Below, one piece after another: positions 35,285 to 45,270 of a stretch of 64,000 nucleotides of DNA. Positions within the stretch are counted from its first letter, which is position 1, and every line of letters begins with the position of its first letter. The notes beneath the pieces are model-generated. The model saw nothing but the letters and a program-made list of their open reading frames with translations. It had not been told where the DNA came from and made no database searches. The stretch is taken from contig NZ_CP017770.1 of the NCBI RefSeq assembly GCF_001857945.1, positions 1,798,001-1,862,000 on the forward strand. Direction: 5' to 3'. Origin of the DNA: Paenibacillus crassostreae. Its GTDB lineage: Bacteria; Bacillota; Bacilli; Paenibacillales; Paenibacillaceae. Position numbers and translations under genes: made by a program.

Positions 35285-35947
35285 TCATTTATTATTCTTG
35301 TTAATATCTACAATACCCTTCTCTGTAACGAGCATATGAAGTGGTGCATCATGCTCATCCATAGGAACCTTATCCACAACCTGCATGCCATACCCAAGCC
35401 CAATTAATATTGGAGGTTTATTGTGATCCATCCATGGTTGTAATCGCTCATAGAGCCGATCATAATAGCCACTTCCATAACCTAACCTGCCTCCAAATGG
35501 ATCAAAGGCTAGACCTGGAAGGATAATCACCTCTGGAACAAAATGAAGATCTAGAGCATTCAGGAGTAACGGATCTGGTTCCTCAATCCCATAGGCACCT
35601 GGTGATAATTCATCCCAATGGCTAAGAGAATAAATCTCCATAGAATAATCACTAGGGTTACAACGCGGAACAAGTATGTTCATCCCCTTGTCCCATCCCC
35701 ATTCAATGAAGGATCTTGTATCCAATTCAGAACGAAACGGGATATATACGAGAGCATTCGTTATTCTCATCGTTTCGAATACTTCTATTAAATAGCTAAT
35801 GGCCTTGCTAGACCAGTGTTCTCGTTGATTCACAGATAATTCGTTTCGTGCTTTAGTCATTCTTAAACGCATTGTTTTTTTATCGCAACATATAGAATCA
35901 TTATTCACTTTCATTCCCATGCAACTGCTTTCTCTATACATTCTCAA
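35285..35947 (-). CDS. 5-formyltetrahydrofolate cyclo-ligase
   Basis: A 220-aa enzyme (YqgN/YgfA family, MTHFS) that converts 5-formyl-THF to 5,10-methenyl-THF using ATP. Visible motifs are LRMTKARNELS near the start, LVYIPFRSELDTR, ILVPRC, and GRLGYGSGYYDRLYERL, the ATP-binding glycine-tyrosine loop. The N-terminus is about 20 residues longer than usual, so the real start may be a downstream ATG such as that for MGMKVNND. Confidence 0.9.
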   Translation of the reverse strand: MRMYRESSCMGMKVNNDSICCDKKTMRLRMTKARNELSVNQREHWSSKAISYLIEVFETMRITNALVYIPFRSELDTRSFIEWGWDKGMNILVPRCNPSDYSMEIYSLSHWDELSPGAYGIEEPDPLLLNALDLHFVPEVIILPGLAFDPFGGRLGYGSGYYDRLYERLQPWMDHNKPPILIGLGYGMQVVDKVPMDEHDAPLHMLVTEKGIVDINKNNK

Positions 35948-36107
35948 TCTAATTCTACGATTCTTTATCCATTATTTATATTATAGTGTAACACTCTTAC
36001 TTTCTTTTCGCCAAGATTGCTTGAAAGTCCTACTCACAAGTCGCGTATTACTTTCTTTTCATGTAAAATAACTATTATATAAGGATAAAGATGGAGGTTT
36101 CTACCGC

Positions 36108-38054
36108 ATGTTGCTTCAAGCCACTGGAATAAAAAAATTGTACGGAGTCCATCCCGTTCTAGATGGAATTAACCTACAAATTCTCGAGAAGGAAAGAGTC
36201 GGACTTGTAGGAGTTAATGGTGCTGGAAAGTCCACATTTCTACAAATTCTTGCAGGAGAAATATCCTATGATGGAGGGCAAATTTTCAAGGCAAAAGAAA
36301 CCACCATTGGATACCTCGCACAGAATAGTGGTCTTCAATCAGATCGAACCCTCTGGGAGGAAATGCTTAACGTATTTACCCCATTAATTGATGCTGAACA
36401 AGAACTAAGATCTATGGAGAAACAGATTGCAGATCCTGATTTGATGGAGAATCCTAAGAAATATCAAGATTTATTGGATCGTTATGCCGTTCGCTCAGAT
36501 TGGTTCAAAGACAATGGCGGTTATGAGATGGAGACCAAAATCCGTAGCGTTCTACACGGAATGGGCTTTGGAGATTTCGCACCCGATACGCCTATTAGTA
36601 CACTCAGCGGTGGACAGAAAACGCGATTAGCGTTAGCACGGATACTGTTGCTAGCACCTGATCTTCTGATGCTTGATGAACCTACGAACCACTTGGATAT
36701 CGCTACTTTAACATGGTTAGAAGATTACTTACGTTCCTACTCTGGATCGCTACTAGTTGTATCACATGACCGTTATTTCTTAGATCGCTTAGTGACTACT
36801 ATTGTGGAAATCGAGCGCCACCAATCTAAACGTTATACAGGTAACTATAGTCGCTATATTGAGCTTAAGGCTGCGGAGTACGAAGCCGAATTGAAGCAAT
36901 ACGATAAACAACAAGATGAGATATCACGTATGGAAGCATTTGTTCAACGCAATCTAGTACGTGCCTCAACAACAAAGAGAGCTCAGAGTCGACGGAAGGC
37001 CCTTGAGAAGATGGAACGATTAGATAGACCACAAGGGGAGCTCAAGAAAGCCAGCTTTTCTTTTGAAGTTGAATACTCATCTGGTAAAGAAGTTCTCCAA
37101 GTTAGTGATTTATCTGTTGCTTTTGATCCGTCTGCCCCTCTATTTCAACATGTGTCATTTGATATGCGCCGTGGAGAAACGGCAGCTCTAATCGGTCCTA
37201 ACGGAATTGGAAAATCAACCTTGTTCAAATGCATGCTCGGAACCCTTCAACCTGCTGCAGGCCAGATTCATTGGGGCACAAAAGTAAAAATTGGGTACTA
37301 TGATCAAGAGCAGACAAATTTGAATTTCTCGAATACCGTCTTAGAAGAGTTATGGAGCGAATATCCTCATATGGAGGAAGCACGAATCCGTACTGTACTT
37401 GGTAACTTTCTGTTCAGCGGTGAGGATGTACTTAAGAAGGTCTCTTCACTCAGTGGTGGGGAAAAGGCACGGGTTGCACTAGCCAAATTAATGCTTCTTG
37501 AATCCAATATGCTCATTCTTGATGAACCTACCAACCATTTAGACTTATTTAGTAGAGAAGTACTAGAATCAGCATTGATCGATTTCGAGGGTACCCTATT
37601 ATTTATATCGCATGACCGTTATTTCCTAAATAAGATGGCTGAGCGAATTGTAGAACTGTCTTCTAATGGGACAGAGCATTACCTTGGAAACTATGATGAT
37701 TATACTGAGAAGAAACAAGAACTCGCAGAAATCCAACAGGAAGCTAAAGATCTCGCTGCAAAAACAGCTAAGATTGAACCCGGGTCAGATTCTATTGAAA
37801 AACCCGGAGCCTCGACCTTTGAAGCAGATAAATTAGCTAAACGTGAAGAACGTAATCGTCAACGTAGATTAGTAGTCTTGGAAGAAGAGATTCACACGTT
37901 AGAAGAGAGTATCCAAGCTCTTGAAGCGAAGATGGCTCTCCCTGAAATATTCCAAGATTACATAGCCCTTCAAGAACATCAGGAGATGGTTGAATTAAAG
38001 AAGCAGTCACTTGAGGAAGTATATGCCGAATGGGAACAGCTAGCGATAGATTAA
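36108..38054 (+). CDS. ydiF: ABC-F family ATPase (YdiF type)
   Basis: A 648-aa protein with two ABC domains and no membrane part. Domain 1 has Walker A GVNGAGKST, signature LSGGQKTR and Walker B LLMLDEPTNHLD; domain 2 has GPNGIGKST, LSGGEKAR and LILDEPTNHLD. A linker with basic residues joins them and a C-terminal coiled coil follows. ABC-F proteins bind the ribosomal E site. Position beside tat genes and tsaD fits YdiF of Bacillus. It is alone on the plus strand, followed by a terminator. Confidence 0.95.
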   Translation: MLLQATGIKKLYGVHPVLDGINLQILEKERVGLVGVNGAGKSTFLQILAGEISYDGGQIFKAKETTIGYLAQNSGLQSDRTLWEEMLNVFTPLIDAEQELRSMEKQIADPDLMENPKKYQDLLDRYAVRSDWFKDNGGYEMETKIRSVLHGMGFGDFAPDTPISTLSGGQKTRLALARILLLAPDLLMLDEPTNHLDIATLTWLEDYLRSYSGSLLVVSHDRYFLDRLVTTIVEIERHQSKRYTGNYSRYIELKAAEYEAELKQYDKQQDEISRMEAFVQRNLVRASTTKRAQSRRKALEKMERLDRPQGELKKASFSFEVEYSSGKEVLQVSDLSVAFDPSAPLFQHVSFDMRRGETAALIGPNGIGKSTLFKCMLGTLQPAAGQIHWGTKVKIGYYDQEQTNLNFSNTVLEELWSEYPHMEEARIRTVLGNFLFSGEDVLKKVSSLSGGEKARVALAKLMLLESNMLILDEPTNHLDLFSREVLESALIDFEGTLLFISHDRYFLNKMAERIVELSSNGTEHYLGNYDDYTEKKQELAEIQQEAKDLAAKTAKIEPGSDSIEKPGASTFEADKLAKREERNRQRRLVVLEEEIHTLEESIQALEAKMALPEIFQDYIALQEHQEMVELKKQSLEEVYAEWEQLAID

Positions 38055-38112
38055 TCACAATTATGCAATGATAAATCAAACTACAAAAAATATTTTTTTG
38101 TCACATTTCAAG

Positions 38113-38359
38113 TTATGCACAAGGTTATCCCCTGAAATCCTGCATAACTCTCATTAAAAAATAGCCCTTAGGGCTATTTTTTTAGGTTTAATAGAGATTC
38201 TTCTGAAAATCCATCTCTTATCCACCGAGTTATGCACATTATCCACAATTTCCATGAAAATAATATCCACTGTTTCAAAGTTACGTCAAAGCTATATATA
38301 TTCCGTAATGTAATCATTTACACACATTTTCACTGGATATGTGGATAACTTTGTCCACA
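38113..38359. promoter_or_regulatory. Cluster of DnaA boxes
   Basis: Within 250 bases lie TTATGCACA (38113), TTATCCCCT (38125), TTATCCACC (38218), TTATGCACA (38230), the perfect TTATCCACA (38239), the perfect reverse TGTGGATAA (38340) and TTGTCCACA (38351), plus weaker forms. The consensus is TTATNCACA. No dnaA or dnaN is adjacent, so this is not oriC. In Bacillus subtilis I recall a DnaA-box cluster at the gcp (tsaD) locus that titrates DnaA; tsaD lies 3 kb away here. Confidence 0.75.
38156..38183 (+). terminator. Intrinsic terminator of ydiF
   Basis: AAAAATAGCCC pairs with GGGCTATTTTT around TTA, followed by more T residues. The symmetric A and T runs would allow termination in both directions. 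Confidence 0.9.
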
Positions 38360-38379
38360 TCTTGACAAGACTGATCAAA

Positions 38380-38874
38380 TCAATTTAATCCATCCGATTC
38401 ATTGATGTTCATACAATTTAGTGTTAGGAAGTACTGCTGAAATTCATCATCCTTGACATAACCTAGAAATTCATACAGGGATTGTGCTTTCTTGTTATCA
38501 TGACCCGTTGACAATGCAATTCCCTTTGCTCTCGTCTTGATTGCAAAATCCTGCACATGATGTAATAACTCCTTAGCAACTCCCTTTTTACGATATTCCT
38601 CAATAACATATAGATCATTCAGAACCCAAGACCTCATCATCGAGAGCGATGAGAATGTTGGATACAGCTGAGCAAACCCAACAATTTGATTATCAGATGA
38701 CTCTCTAGCAATGTGAATGATAGACTCCGCATGTTCAAACCGATCAAATAAAAATTGTCTTGCCTCTTCCTGATTAGAGACTTGCTCATAAAAAACGCGA
38801 TATAAATCAAAAATAACACTTAGTTCATTTAAATCATTAATCGTTGCTTGAGATACTCTGAAATTTAGATTCAC
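38380..38874 (-). CDS. GNAT-family acetyltransferase
   Basis: A 164-aa GCN5-related N-acetyltransferase. The acetyl-CoA-binding motif A is VIEEYRKKGVAKELLHHVQD near residue 90, and motif B follows (ALSTGHDNKKAQSLYEFLGY). It acetylates a small molecule or protein amine; the substrate cannot be read from sequence. Single gene, with the DnaA-box cluster downstream. Confidence 0.88.
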   Translation of the reverse strand: MNLNFRVSQATINDLNELSVIFDLYRVFYEQVSNQEEARQFLFDRFEHAESIIHIARESSDNQIVGFAQLYPTFSSLSMMRSWVLNDLYVIEEYRKKGVAKELLHHVQDFAIKTRAKGIALSTGHDNKKAQSLYEFLGYVKDDEFQQYFLTLNCMNINESDGLN

Positions 38875-38969
38875 ACTACTACTTACATAGTCCCCCTCTT
38901 TTTATATCTACTTTATCATTTAACAGGCACTCTGGTTGTTAGCCTAAGAGTGCCCACTTCACTCACTGA

Positions 38970-40496
38970 CTAGGCTTTAGAAATTATCGAAAGAGCACTA
39001 TTACAAGCAGCAACATAAGCAAGACCAGCAGCCATTACGATATCTTGATGAATGGCCGTACCTCGATAATTCTTACCTTCCCATTCCACTGTTACCGCTG
39101 CTTCAGCATGTGCCTCTTCCCCTGTACTAAGTGAATGCATTTCCAAATCACCGAAAATAATATCTGCATCGATTCCATCTGATATCGCTGAAATCAATGC
39201 TTCCAGGGGCCCCTTACCTGATGCCGTATGAGTAGATTCTCGATCTTCATGTAGGTGATGTAGTGTAACCGTTGCGATCCGATCTTCTTCGCTACTCGAT
39301 TGTACACGCACTTCTCCAAGTTCAAAGTTCTGTATCCTTTTTCCTGTCGTATGGCTGACCATCTTCAATAGTAGATCATCACTGACAATCTTCAATTGAT
39401 CCGCAGTTTCCTTGAAGGTACCATAGAGCACTTCCATTTCTTCTTCGTTCAACTTCACCCCATAACGGGCTACACGATCCTTCAAGGCATGGCGACCCGA
39501 ATGTTTACCAAGGATAATCATATTCCGAGATATGCCTAGTGATTCAGGTCTCATAATCTCATATGTGCTAAGGTCCTTCAAAAGCCCATCTTGATGAATT
39601 CCGGACTCATGCTGAAAGGCATTACGTCCTACAATAGGCTTGTTATATGCCATAGGGAAATGCATTGCACTACTAACTGCCCTTGATGTCCCATATATCT
39701 TCTCCAGCGAAATTCCCGTTGTATAATTCAATACATCTTTTCTGACTTCCAGAGCCATGACCAGCTCCTCTAATGCACAATTCCCAGTTCGTTCTCCCAC
39801 ACCATTCACCGTTACTTCAATTTGAGATGCACCGTTCTGAATAGCAGCAAGACTATTTGCAACTGCCAGCCCCAAATCATTATGGCAATGTGCACTATAG
39901 CGAACGCCAGCTCCACCTCTTGCCCCCTCGCGAACCTTGCGGAACATTTCCCCATACTCATGAGGGAGTGCATATCCTACGGTATCTGGAAGATTGATCA
40001 TGGTCGCTCCTTCCTCGATCACAACCTCAATCATCTCAATGAGATCATCTATTCCTGTACGTGCTGCGTCCATGGCTGTGAACTCCACCTGTTCATTGAA
40101 TTGCTTAGCGTAAGCTGTCATCTCCCGTGCCATCGCCACAACCTCCTTCCGACTCTTGCGCAATTGATACTTCAGGTGAATATCCGATGACGACAGAAAG
40201 AGATGAATACGACGACGTTCTGCATCCTTTGTAGCTCGAACCGCAGCATCTATATCTCCCTTTAGAGCTCTAGCAAATCCACATATCTCGACTTGCTGGA
40301 ACTTTCGTGATATAGTCTCCACCGCAGCAAATTCTCCTGGGCTAGAAATGGGAAATCCCGGCTCCAACACATCGATACCTAGCTCAACAATCTTGGCAGC
40401 AAGCTGCACTTTCTGATCTGGCTGTAAACTTGCACCCGGCGCCTGTTCTCCATCACGAAGCGTTGTATCAAAAATCGAAATCTTTGGTGTTTGCAT
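38970..40496 (-). CDS. leuA: 2-isopropylmalate synthase
   Basis: A 508-aa enzyme that condenses acetyl-CoA with 2-oxoisovalerate, the first step of leucine synthesis. The N-terminal TIM barrel shows IFDTTLRDGEQAPGASLQ and the metal-binding HCHNDLGLAVANSL; GGVGERTGNC-like NGVGERTGNCALEELVMAL follows, and the C-terminal LeuA dimer domain (about 390-508) gives leucine feedback. Two leucine T-boxes precede it. No other leu gene is adjacent. Residues 280-300 carry HESGIHQDGLL of the family. Confidence 0.96.
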   Translation of the reverse strand: MQTPKISIFDTTLRDGEQAPGASLQPDQKVQLAAKIVELGIDVLEPGFPISSPGEFAAVETISRKFQQVEICGFARALKGDIDAAVRATKDAERRRIHLFLSSSDIHLKYQLRKSRKEVVAMAREMTAYAKQFNEQVEFTAMDAARTGIDDLIEMIEVVIEEGATMINLPDTVGYALPHEYGEMFRKVREGARGGAGVRYSAHCHNDLGLAVANSLAAIQNGASQIEVTVNGVGERTGNCALEELVMALEVRKDVLNYTTGISLEKIYGTSRAVSSAMHFPMAYNKPIVGRNAFQHESGIHQDGLLKDLSTYEIMRPESLGISRNMIILGKHSGRHALKDRVARYGVKLNEEEMEVLYGTFKETADQLKIVSDDLLLKMVSHTTGKRIQNFELGEVRVQSSSEEDRIATVTLHHLHEDRESTHTASGKGPLEALISAISDGIDADIIFGDLEMHSLSTGEEAHAEAAVTVEWEGKNYRGTAIHQDIVMAAGLAYVAACNSALSIISKA

Positions 40497-40533
40497 TTTA
40501 ATAACCTCCCGAAATTTTTGTGGAGCAATAAAA

Positions 40534-40860
40534 ACATAAAAAGCCTGCCATCTCTAATAAATATTAAGAGACGACAGGCTTTCACCCTCCGCGGTACCAC
40601 TCTTGTTGGCGCTATATAATAACATGATTAATCATGTTAGCACCCCACTTTGTTCTATATGCTGGTTGTGTGTAACCACTCATATAGAGATCCCTATAAC
40701 GGTGGATATCCGAGTCCGTGTACACTTCTGCTGAATTTCCACGGACTTGACTCCCGGGCGAGATTCGAAGGGGCTGCCACTGTGTTACACCAATTCCACA
40801 GCTCTCTGAAGACAACTACCCTTTTACTACTCCCGATCATGGTCGTTATTTATATCTAAT
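40534..40860 (-). promoter_or_regulatory. Leucine T-box riboswitch, leuA-proximal
   Basis: On the minus strand the leader has the T-box Stem I features (AGAGAGCTGTGG, GGTGTAA), the specifier CTC (Leu) at 40762-40760 in GAATCTCGCC, the T-box sequence TGGTACCGCGG (40599-40589), and the terminator stem AGCCTGTCGTCTCT / AGAGATGGCAGGCT with T-run (40580-40542). Uncharged tRNA-Leu would prevent termination and allow leuA transcription. Confidence 0.93.
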
Positions 40861-40864
40861 TTTG

Positions 40865-41222
40865 TATACAAAAAAGCCTGCCATCTCTTATATCAAGAGA
40901 CGACAGGCTGTTCACCCTTCGCGGTACCACTCTTGTTGTCCTTCCTCCCCATATAATAGGATCGGCGGAAGAACCACTCAAACACCTTACAGCCATAATT
41001 ACATATAGATAAAATGGACTATTAGGCTTGCCCTCTTACGGAGGCCTTCGTAACGGTATACTTACCCGGCGTGCACTACCGGACCTGAGAGAATCATCAC
41101 TCACAGTGTTCCACCGCTCCGCTCCCAAGCGAGTTCAGGTCCCATCGACTGCGTTGCACCAACCCGCAGCTCTCTGTATCGTCCGGATCACCTTACTATT
41201 CTTGTTCATCACGTTTACTGAA
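40865..41222 (-). promoter_or_regulatory. Leucine T-box riboswitch, distal (first in transcript)
   Basis: A second complete T-box precedes the first. Stem I contains AGAGAGCTGCGG and GGTGCAA; the specifier CTC is at 41133-41131 (GAACTCGCT), the T-box TGGTACCGCG at 40929-40920, and the terminator stem at 40909-40875 ends in a T-run. No gene separates it from the second unit, so both must be passed in series. Confidence 0.93.
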
Positions 41223-41297
41223 ATTTGAAATTTTTATTATTATATCCATAGGGGATGATAATGTCAATAAACAAATTTCTCAGTTTGCACTCTTTTA

Positions 41298-42350
41298 TTA
41301 ATCGATGTTATTAGAACCCCATTCTTCTAATGGGAGCTGCGGATCTGCTTTCATATCAAGTGGTGTAAAGTATTGTTCTCGCCATTTGATATACGCAGCA
41401 GCACCAATCATCGCAGCATTATCCGTACAATATTCGAAAGGAGGAATCGATAAGTCTATTCCTTCCTTAGCACATTTCCGTTGCAATTCAGTTCGGAGTC
41501 CACGATTAGCCGCTACCCCACCACATAATAATAATTGCTTCACACCATAAGCCTTCACCGCTAGGATAGCTTTGGTTACGAGCACTTCTACAACTGATTC
41601 TTGGAACCCTCGTGCAATAGCACCGATGATCGGTGTTTCTCCACGCATTTTACGTTGATTAATGACATTTAGTACTGCGGATTTTAACCCACTGAAGCTG
41701 AAATCATAGGATCCCGCTTCTAACCATGCACGTGGAAGGTCTATCGATTCATCTGACTCCATTGCTGCCCGGTCAACATGCGGTCCACCTGGATAAGGAA
41801 AACCAATTGAACGTGCTACTTTATCATAAGCCTCGCCCACAGCATCATCCCTAGTCTGACCAATTACTTCAAAATGACCCTCTTGCTTCATATAGACAAG
41901 CTCCGTATGACCGCCTGATACAACTAATGCCATACATGGATACTTGATATCTCCAACTAGCCGATTCGCATAAATATGCCCTGCGATATGATGTGTACCT
42001 ATTAACGGTTTAGATAAAGCTACAGATAAACTCTTTGCAGCTACAACGCCAACTAATAGAGCCCCTACAAGACCAGGTCCTTGTGTCACAGCTATCGCAG
42101 ACAAATCCTTCATCGGAATTCCAGAAGCTGTCACCGCCTCTTCGATCATAAGGGTGATACTCTCTACATGCTTACGCGATGCTACTTCTGGCACAACACC
42201 ACCAAATGCCTTATGTGTCTCGATTTGGCTTGAGATCATGTTGGATAATACCTCGTGCCCATCCTTTACGACAGCTACAGCTGTTTCATCACAGCTTGTC
42301 TCAATAGCTAATATATAACACGGACTATAATTAGTCTGATCTATACTCAT
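41298..42350 (-). CDS. tsaD: tRNA threonylcarbamoyladenosine (t6A) synthase subunit TsaD
   Basis: A 350-aa protein with the family's [16 protein letters not shown] start, the metal-binding [12 protein letters not shown], and [10 protein letters not shown] near the end. With TsaB and TsaE it transfers threonylcarbamoyl to A37 of ANN-decoding tRNAs. I start it at 42350 (MSIDQTN); a longer frame overlaps rimI. Last gene of tsaE-tsaB-rimI-tsaD. Confidence 0.97.
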   Translation of the reverse strand: MSIDQTNYSPCYILAIETSCDETAVAVVKDGHEVLSNMISSQIETHKAFGGVVPEVASRKHVESITLMIEEAVTASGIPMKDLSAIAVTQGPGLVGALLVGVVAAKSLSVALSKPLIGTHHIAGHIYANRLVGDIKYPCMALVVSGGHTELVYMKQEGHFEVIGQTRDDAVGEAYDKVARSIGFPYPGGPHVDRAAMESDESIDLPRAWLEAGSYDFSFSGLKSAVLNVINQRKMRGETPIIGAIARGFQESVVEVLVTKAILAVKAYGVKQLLLCGGVAANRGLRTELQRKCAKEGIDLSIPPFEYCTDNAAMIGAAAYIKWREQYFTPLDMKADPQLPLEEWGSNNID

Positions 42351-42354
42351 GAAT

Positions 42355-42870
42355 CTATACGCTTCCTTCCCAACTACCATACTCCTTATTTCGTGGCAAT
42401 TCTGCCCACATAATCATCGCATCCTCATGATTATCCGAATAGTAGCCTTTACGAATTCCTGCTGCTTTGAATCCTTTTTTAGCGTACAATCTCTGGGCAA
42501 TTCTATTAGATACCCTAACTTCTAGTGTCATTCTTTCCATTCCTGATTGGTAAGCTGTCTTTATTAATTCATCTAACAGTCGATCCCCTAATTTACGTCC
42601 ACGGTATTCCTCTAGAATAGCAATATTCGTTATATGTGCTTCATCGACAATCGTCCACATTCCCGCATAACCAACAGGTAACCCATTGTTCTCCATAACG
42701 ATATATTTAGCAAAGTGATTATTCGTTAATTCATTATGAAAAGCTGTTTCTGTCCATGGTAGTGTAAATGCTTCATGCTCTATGATCATAATCGCAGGAA
42801 CATCCTCAAGCTTCATCGCTCGAAAGGAGATATCCTCATACTCCTGCTTATTGAACTGCTCTGTTATCAT
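42355..42870 (-). CDS. rimI: Ribosomal protein S18 alanine N-acetyltransferase-like (RimI)
   Basis: A 171-aa GNAT protein with [19 protein letters not shown] as motif A and [20 protein letters not shown] as motif B. The family acetylates ribosomal protein S18. Placement between tsaB and tsaD is the common Firmicutes order. The gene lies 13 bases after tsaB. Confidence 0.93.
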   Translation of the reverse strand: MITEQFNKQEYEDISFRAMKLEDVPAIMIIEHEAFTLPWTETAFHNELTNNHFAKYIVMENNGLPVGYAGMWTIVDEAHITNIAILEEYRGRKLGDRLLDELIKTAYQSGMERMTLEVRVSNRIAQRLYAKKGFKAAGIRKGYYSDNHEDAMIMWAELPRNKEYGSWEGSV

Positions 42871-42883
42871 AACCTAGCTCCCT

Positions 42884-43663
42884 TCAAGGCTTACGAAGGA
42901 GATTGGCTTCCGCTTCAGTAAGTTGAGTATAATTCGGTATCAGTGCATGCAAATCATCCATCTCGCCTTGGTTAAGCCTTTGCTCACCTAACAATCCAAC
43001 AAAGCGTGCATTCAAATCATATGGAACAATATGAAGCCTATCACCCAGATATCCTCTTAGCCGTTCGGCTACTTCCTTATGGAGATTAATATCACCAACG
43101 AACCAGAGACTAACTAGCTTGTCCGGATCCGACAGCGTTTCTAGTCGCTTCGCCAACCCTTCTACCCACTGCTCCATTAAGCGGATTGCATCCGGCTCAA
43201 GCCGATTCGGTATATGATCATCAGATGTACTGAACAGCGCAGTGTATACCTGCCCCCGTCTCGCATCCATCAACGGAACAATCCAATTCAATTGATTCCT
43301 GCCTTCTACATGAATCGCTTCAGAATAACCACCATAAGCTACAGAATGAAGGCTAGATATTCCCACAACAGGTATATTCCACGCCCAAGCTAACGTTTTA
43401 GCTGCAGTAACAGCTATTCTTGTTCCTGTATAAGATCCCGGTCCTATTCCAACTGCAATACCTTTCAGTTGTGAATTCACTGTTCCCGATATCTTCAGAA
43501 CTTCCTCCACAATTGACAGTATTCGAATCGAATGATTTCTTTCACCCAACTCGCTCATCTCATGTAGTACCTGACCGTTCTCCATTACCGCTACAGTTAA
43601 GGATGTTGTAGAAGTGTCTAAGGCCAAGATCCGTTGTGGTTCTATCTTCTGTGTTTTACTCAT
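42884..43663 (-). CDS. tsaB: t6A synthesis partner TsaB
   Basis: A 259-aa ASKHA-fold protein, a catalytically inactive relative of TsaD that forms a dimer with it. It begins ILALDTSTTSLTVAVMENGQ and contains GIGPGSYTGTRIAVTAAKTL. The start overlaps the tsaE stop by four bases. Confidence 0.95.
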   Translation of the reverse strand: MSKTQKIEPQRILALDTSTTSLTVAVMENGQVLHEMSELGERNHSIRILSIVEEVLKISGTVNSQLKGIAVGIGPGSYTGTRIAVTAAKTLAWAWNIPVVGISSLHSVAYGGYSEAIHVEGRNQLNWIVPLMDARRGQVYTALFSTSDDHIPNRLEPDAIRLMEQWVEGLAKRLETLSDPDKLVSLWFVGDINLHKEVAERLRGYLGDRLHIVPYDLNARFVGLLGEQRLNQGEMDDLHALIPNYTQLTEAEANLLRKP

Positions 43664-44154
43664 AACTTAAAGACTCCATTCTGTTTCAGGTTACGGCACC
43701 AGTTCTCATAGGGTTCACCTAACCCATGAATCGTAATTTCGCGTTGATCAGATCCCGTGGTCGCAATCGATAAATGCAAGTGAGCCGTAGGTAGCAAATC
43801 ACTTATGATTTGAGACCATTCCACTAGACATACTCCCTTACCATAGAAATATTCATCTAATCCAAGTTCATCTGCTTCTTCTATCGAAAGACGATACACA
43901 TCCATATGATAAAAAGGCATTTTACCTTCGTATTCTTTAATAATTGTAAATGTGGGACTATTAACGATTCCCTTAACCCCTAAATGCTTAGCAAATTGTT
44001 GTGAAAAAGCCGTCTTCCCTGCTCCTAAATCCCCATCCAGTCCAATCACTGTACCTGGTACAACAGCATCAGCAAGCCACACCGCAAGTGCCTCCGTATC
44101 TTGTAGCTGATAAGAAGTATAAACAAATTGCTCTTTATAATGACTCATTTCCAT
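43660..44154 (-). CDS. tsaE: t6A synthesis ATPase TsaE
   Basis: A 164-aa P-loop protein with Walker A GDLGAGKTAFSQQ and NSPTFTIIKEY. It binds the TsaB-TsaD complex and resets it using ATP. The start at 44154 (MEMSHYK) has GAAGGTGGG upstream; an ATG seven codons earlier is less well placed. First gene of the operon. Confidence 0.95.
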   Translation of the reverse strand: MEMSHYKEQFVYTSYQLQDTEALAVWLADAVVPGTVIGLDGDLGAGKTAFSQQFAKHLGVKGIVNSPTFTIIKEYEGKMPFYHMDVYRLSIEEADELGLDEYFYGKGVCLVEWSQIISDLLPTAHLHLSIATTGSDQREITIHGLGEPYENWCRNLKQNGVFKL

Positions 44155-44253
44155 GATGAACCCACCTTCATGCACATTTCCAACATAACTTGACCTTTAT
44201 TATATCGGTCTATGCTAACACCCGCAAGAACTGAGCATATACCCACTTTCGAC

Positions 44254-45162
44254 TCACTCCAATGATCTCCTCGTTATTGAAGGAGTCTTGCCCATATACT
44301 TCTTATATAGTTTGGTGAAGTAATTCGGATTCCCGCATCCAACCTTGGATGCGATCTCTGTTATTGAATCATTACTCTCAAGGAGCAACCGCTTAGCCTC
44401 ATTCATTCTACAGATATTCACATATTCAATAAAAGTTCGACCAGTTAATCGCTTGAATAGTTTACAGAAGTAGTACGGGTTAAGACTGACCTCCTTTGCA
44501 GCCTGTTCGACCGTTAACTTCTCGGGCAAATTAGACTCCAAACGTTGGATCAGTAACTTAAACCGCTCATAATTTGGGAAATATCCCTCTACAGGTTTGT
44601 CATCCAACTGAAGTGGCATGAACGTACGTGATAATAACGTAAATAGTACATGTAGTTTCGACTTAACTACAAGTTGATAAGCGGGAGCCTTTGCTGCAAG
44701 CTCCGCTATGGCCTCATTCAATATAGGGTAATAATTTGCACATACCTCATCATGATCAGCTGGTTTAACTGGAAATCGCTGCCGTCCCTCTAAGTAGGGG
44801 GAAACATACTGTACATGTACCGGATCATTCATCCAATCATTGAATAGCGAAGCATTCAAGACAACACAGTCATAGTTCACGTCTCCATCGTTTAGTGAGT
44901 ATCCAACATGCAGACTACCACCCGGAATAATGACAACGTCTCCCGCCATAACCGTATAGGGGCGGCTGTCGATATGGAATTGGGCTCTACCTTTACGCAT
45001 GACGATGATCTCGAAATGCTCATGCCAGTGTAAATAGAGAATACAGTCGTTCATTTTAGCGGAATGATGATTCTGGAAGAGTTGAAATGGATATATTGAA
45101 TGCTCGAGCCGAGTATTTTCCCAAAGTTCCATTGGATAGGTCATATTCTTCTTCACCACCAC
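44254..45162 (-). CDS. AraC-family regulator with cupin sensor domain
   Basis: A 302-aa protein with an N-terminal cupin (HWHEHFEIIVMRKGRAQFHI, about 40-90) and two C-terminal AraC helix-turn-helix units (LTVEQAAKEVSLNPYYFCKL and SITEIASKVGCGNPNYFTKL). It is divergent from the isomerase/oxidoreductase pair with a 108-base gap, so it very probably controls those genes in response to a sugar. Confidence 0.92.
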   Translation of the reverse strand: MVVKKNMTYPMELWENTRLEHSIYPFQLFQNHHSAKMNDCILYLHWHEHFEIIVMRKGRAQFHIDSRPYTVMAGDVVIIPGGSLHVGYSLNDGDVNYDCVVLNASLFNDWMNDPVHVQYVSPYLEGRQRFPVKPADHDEVCANYYPILNEAIAELAAKAPAYQLVVKSKLHVLFTLLSRTFMPLQLDDKPVEGYFPNYERFKLLIQRLESNLPEKLTVEQAAKEVSLNPYYFCKLFKRLTGRTFIEYVNICRMNEAKRLLLESNDSITEIASKVGCGNPNYFTKLYKKYMGKTPSITRRSLE

Positions 45163-45270
45163 AAGATTAGACTAGTATTGCACAAGATTGAGTAGAGTAA
45201 TTACTAAATCTCCTGGCTATAATGGAGATGTTATCAATACTATAAGACAATATTGGAGTGATATACAAGG

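Noticed and set aside
38113..38359. Calling the DnaA-box cluster the chromosomal origin
   Set aside because: No dnaA, dnaN or rpmH nearby and no clear AT-rich unwinding element with DnaA-trio; a titration-type cluster fits better.
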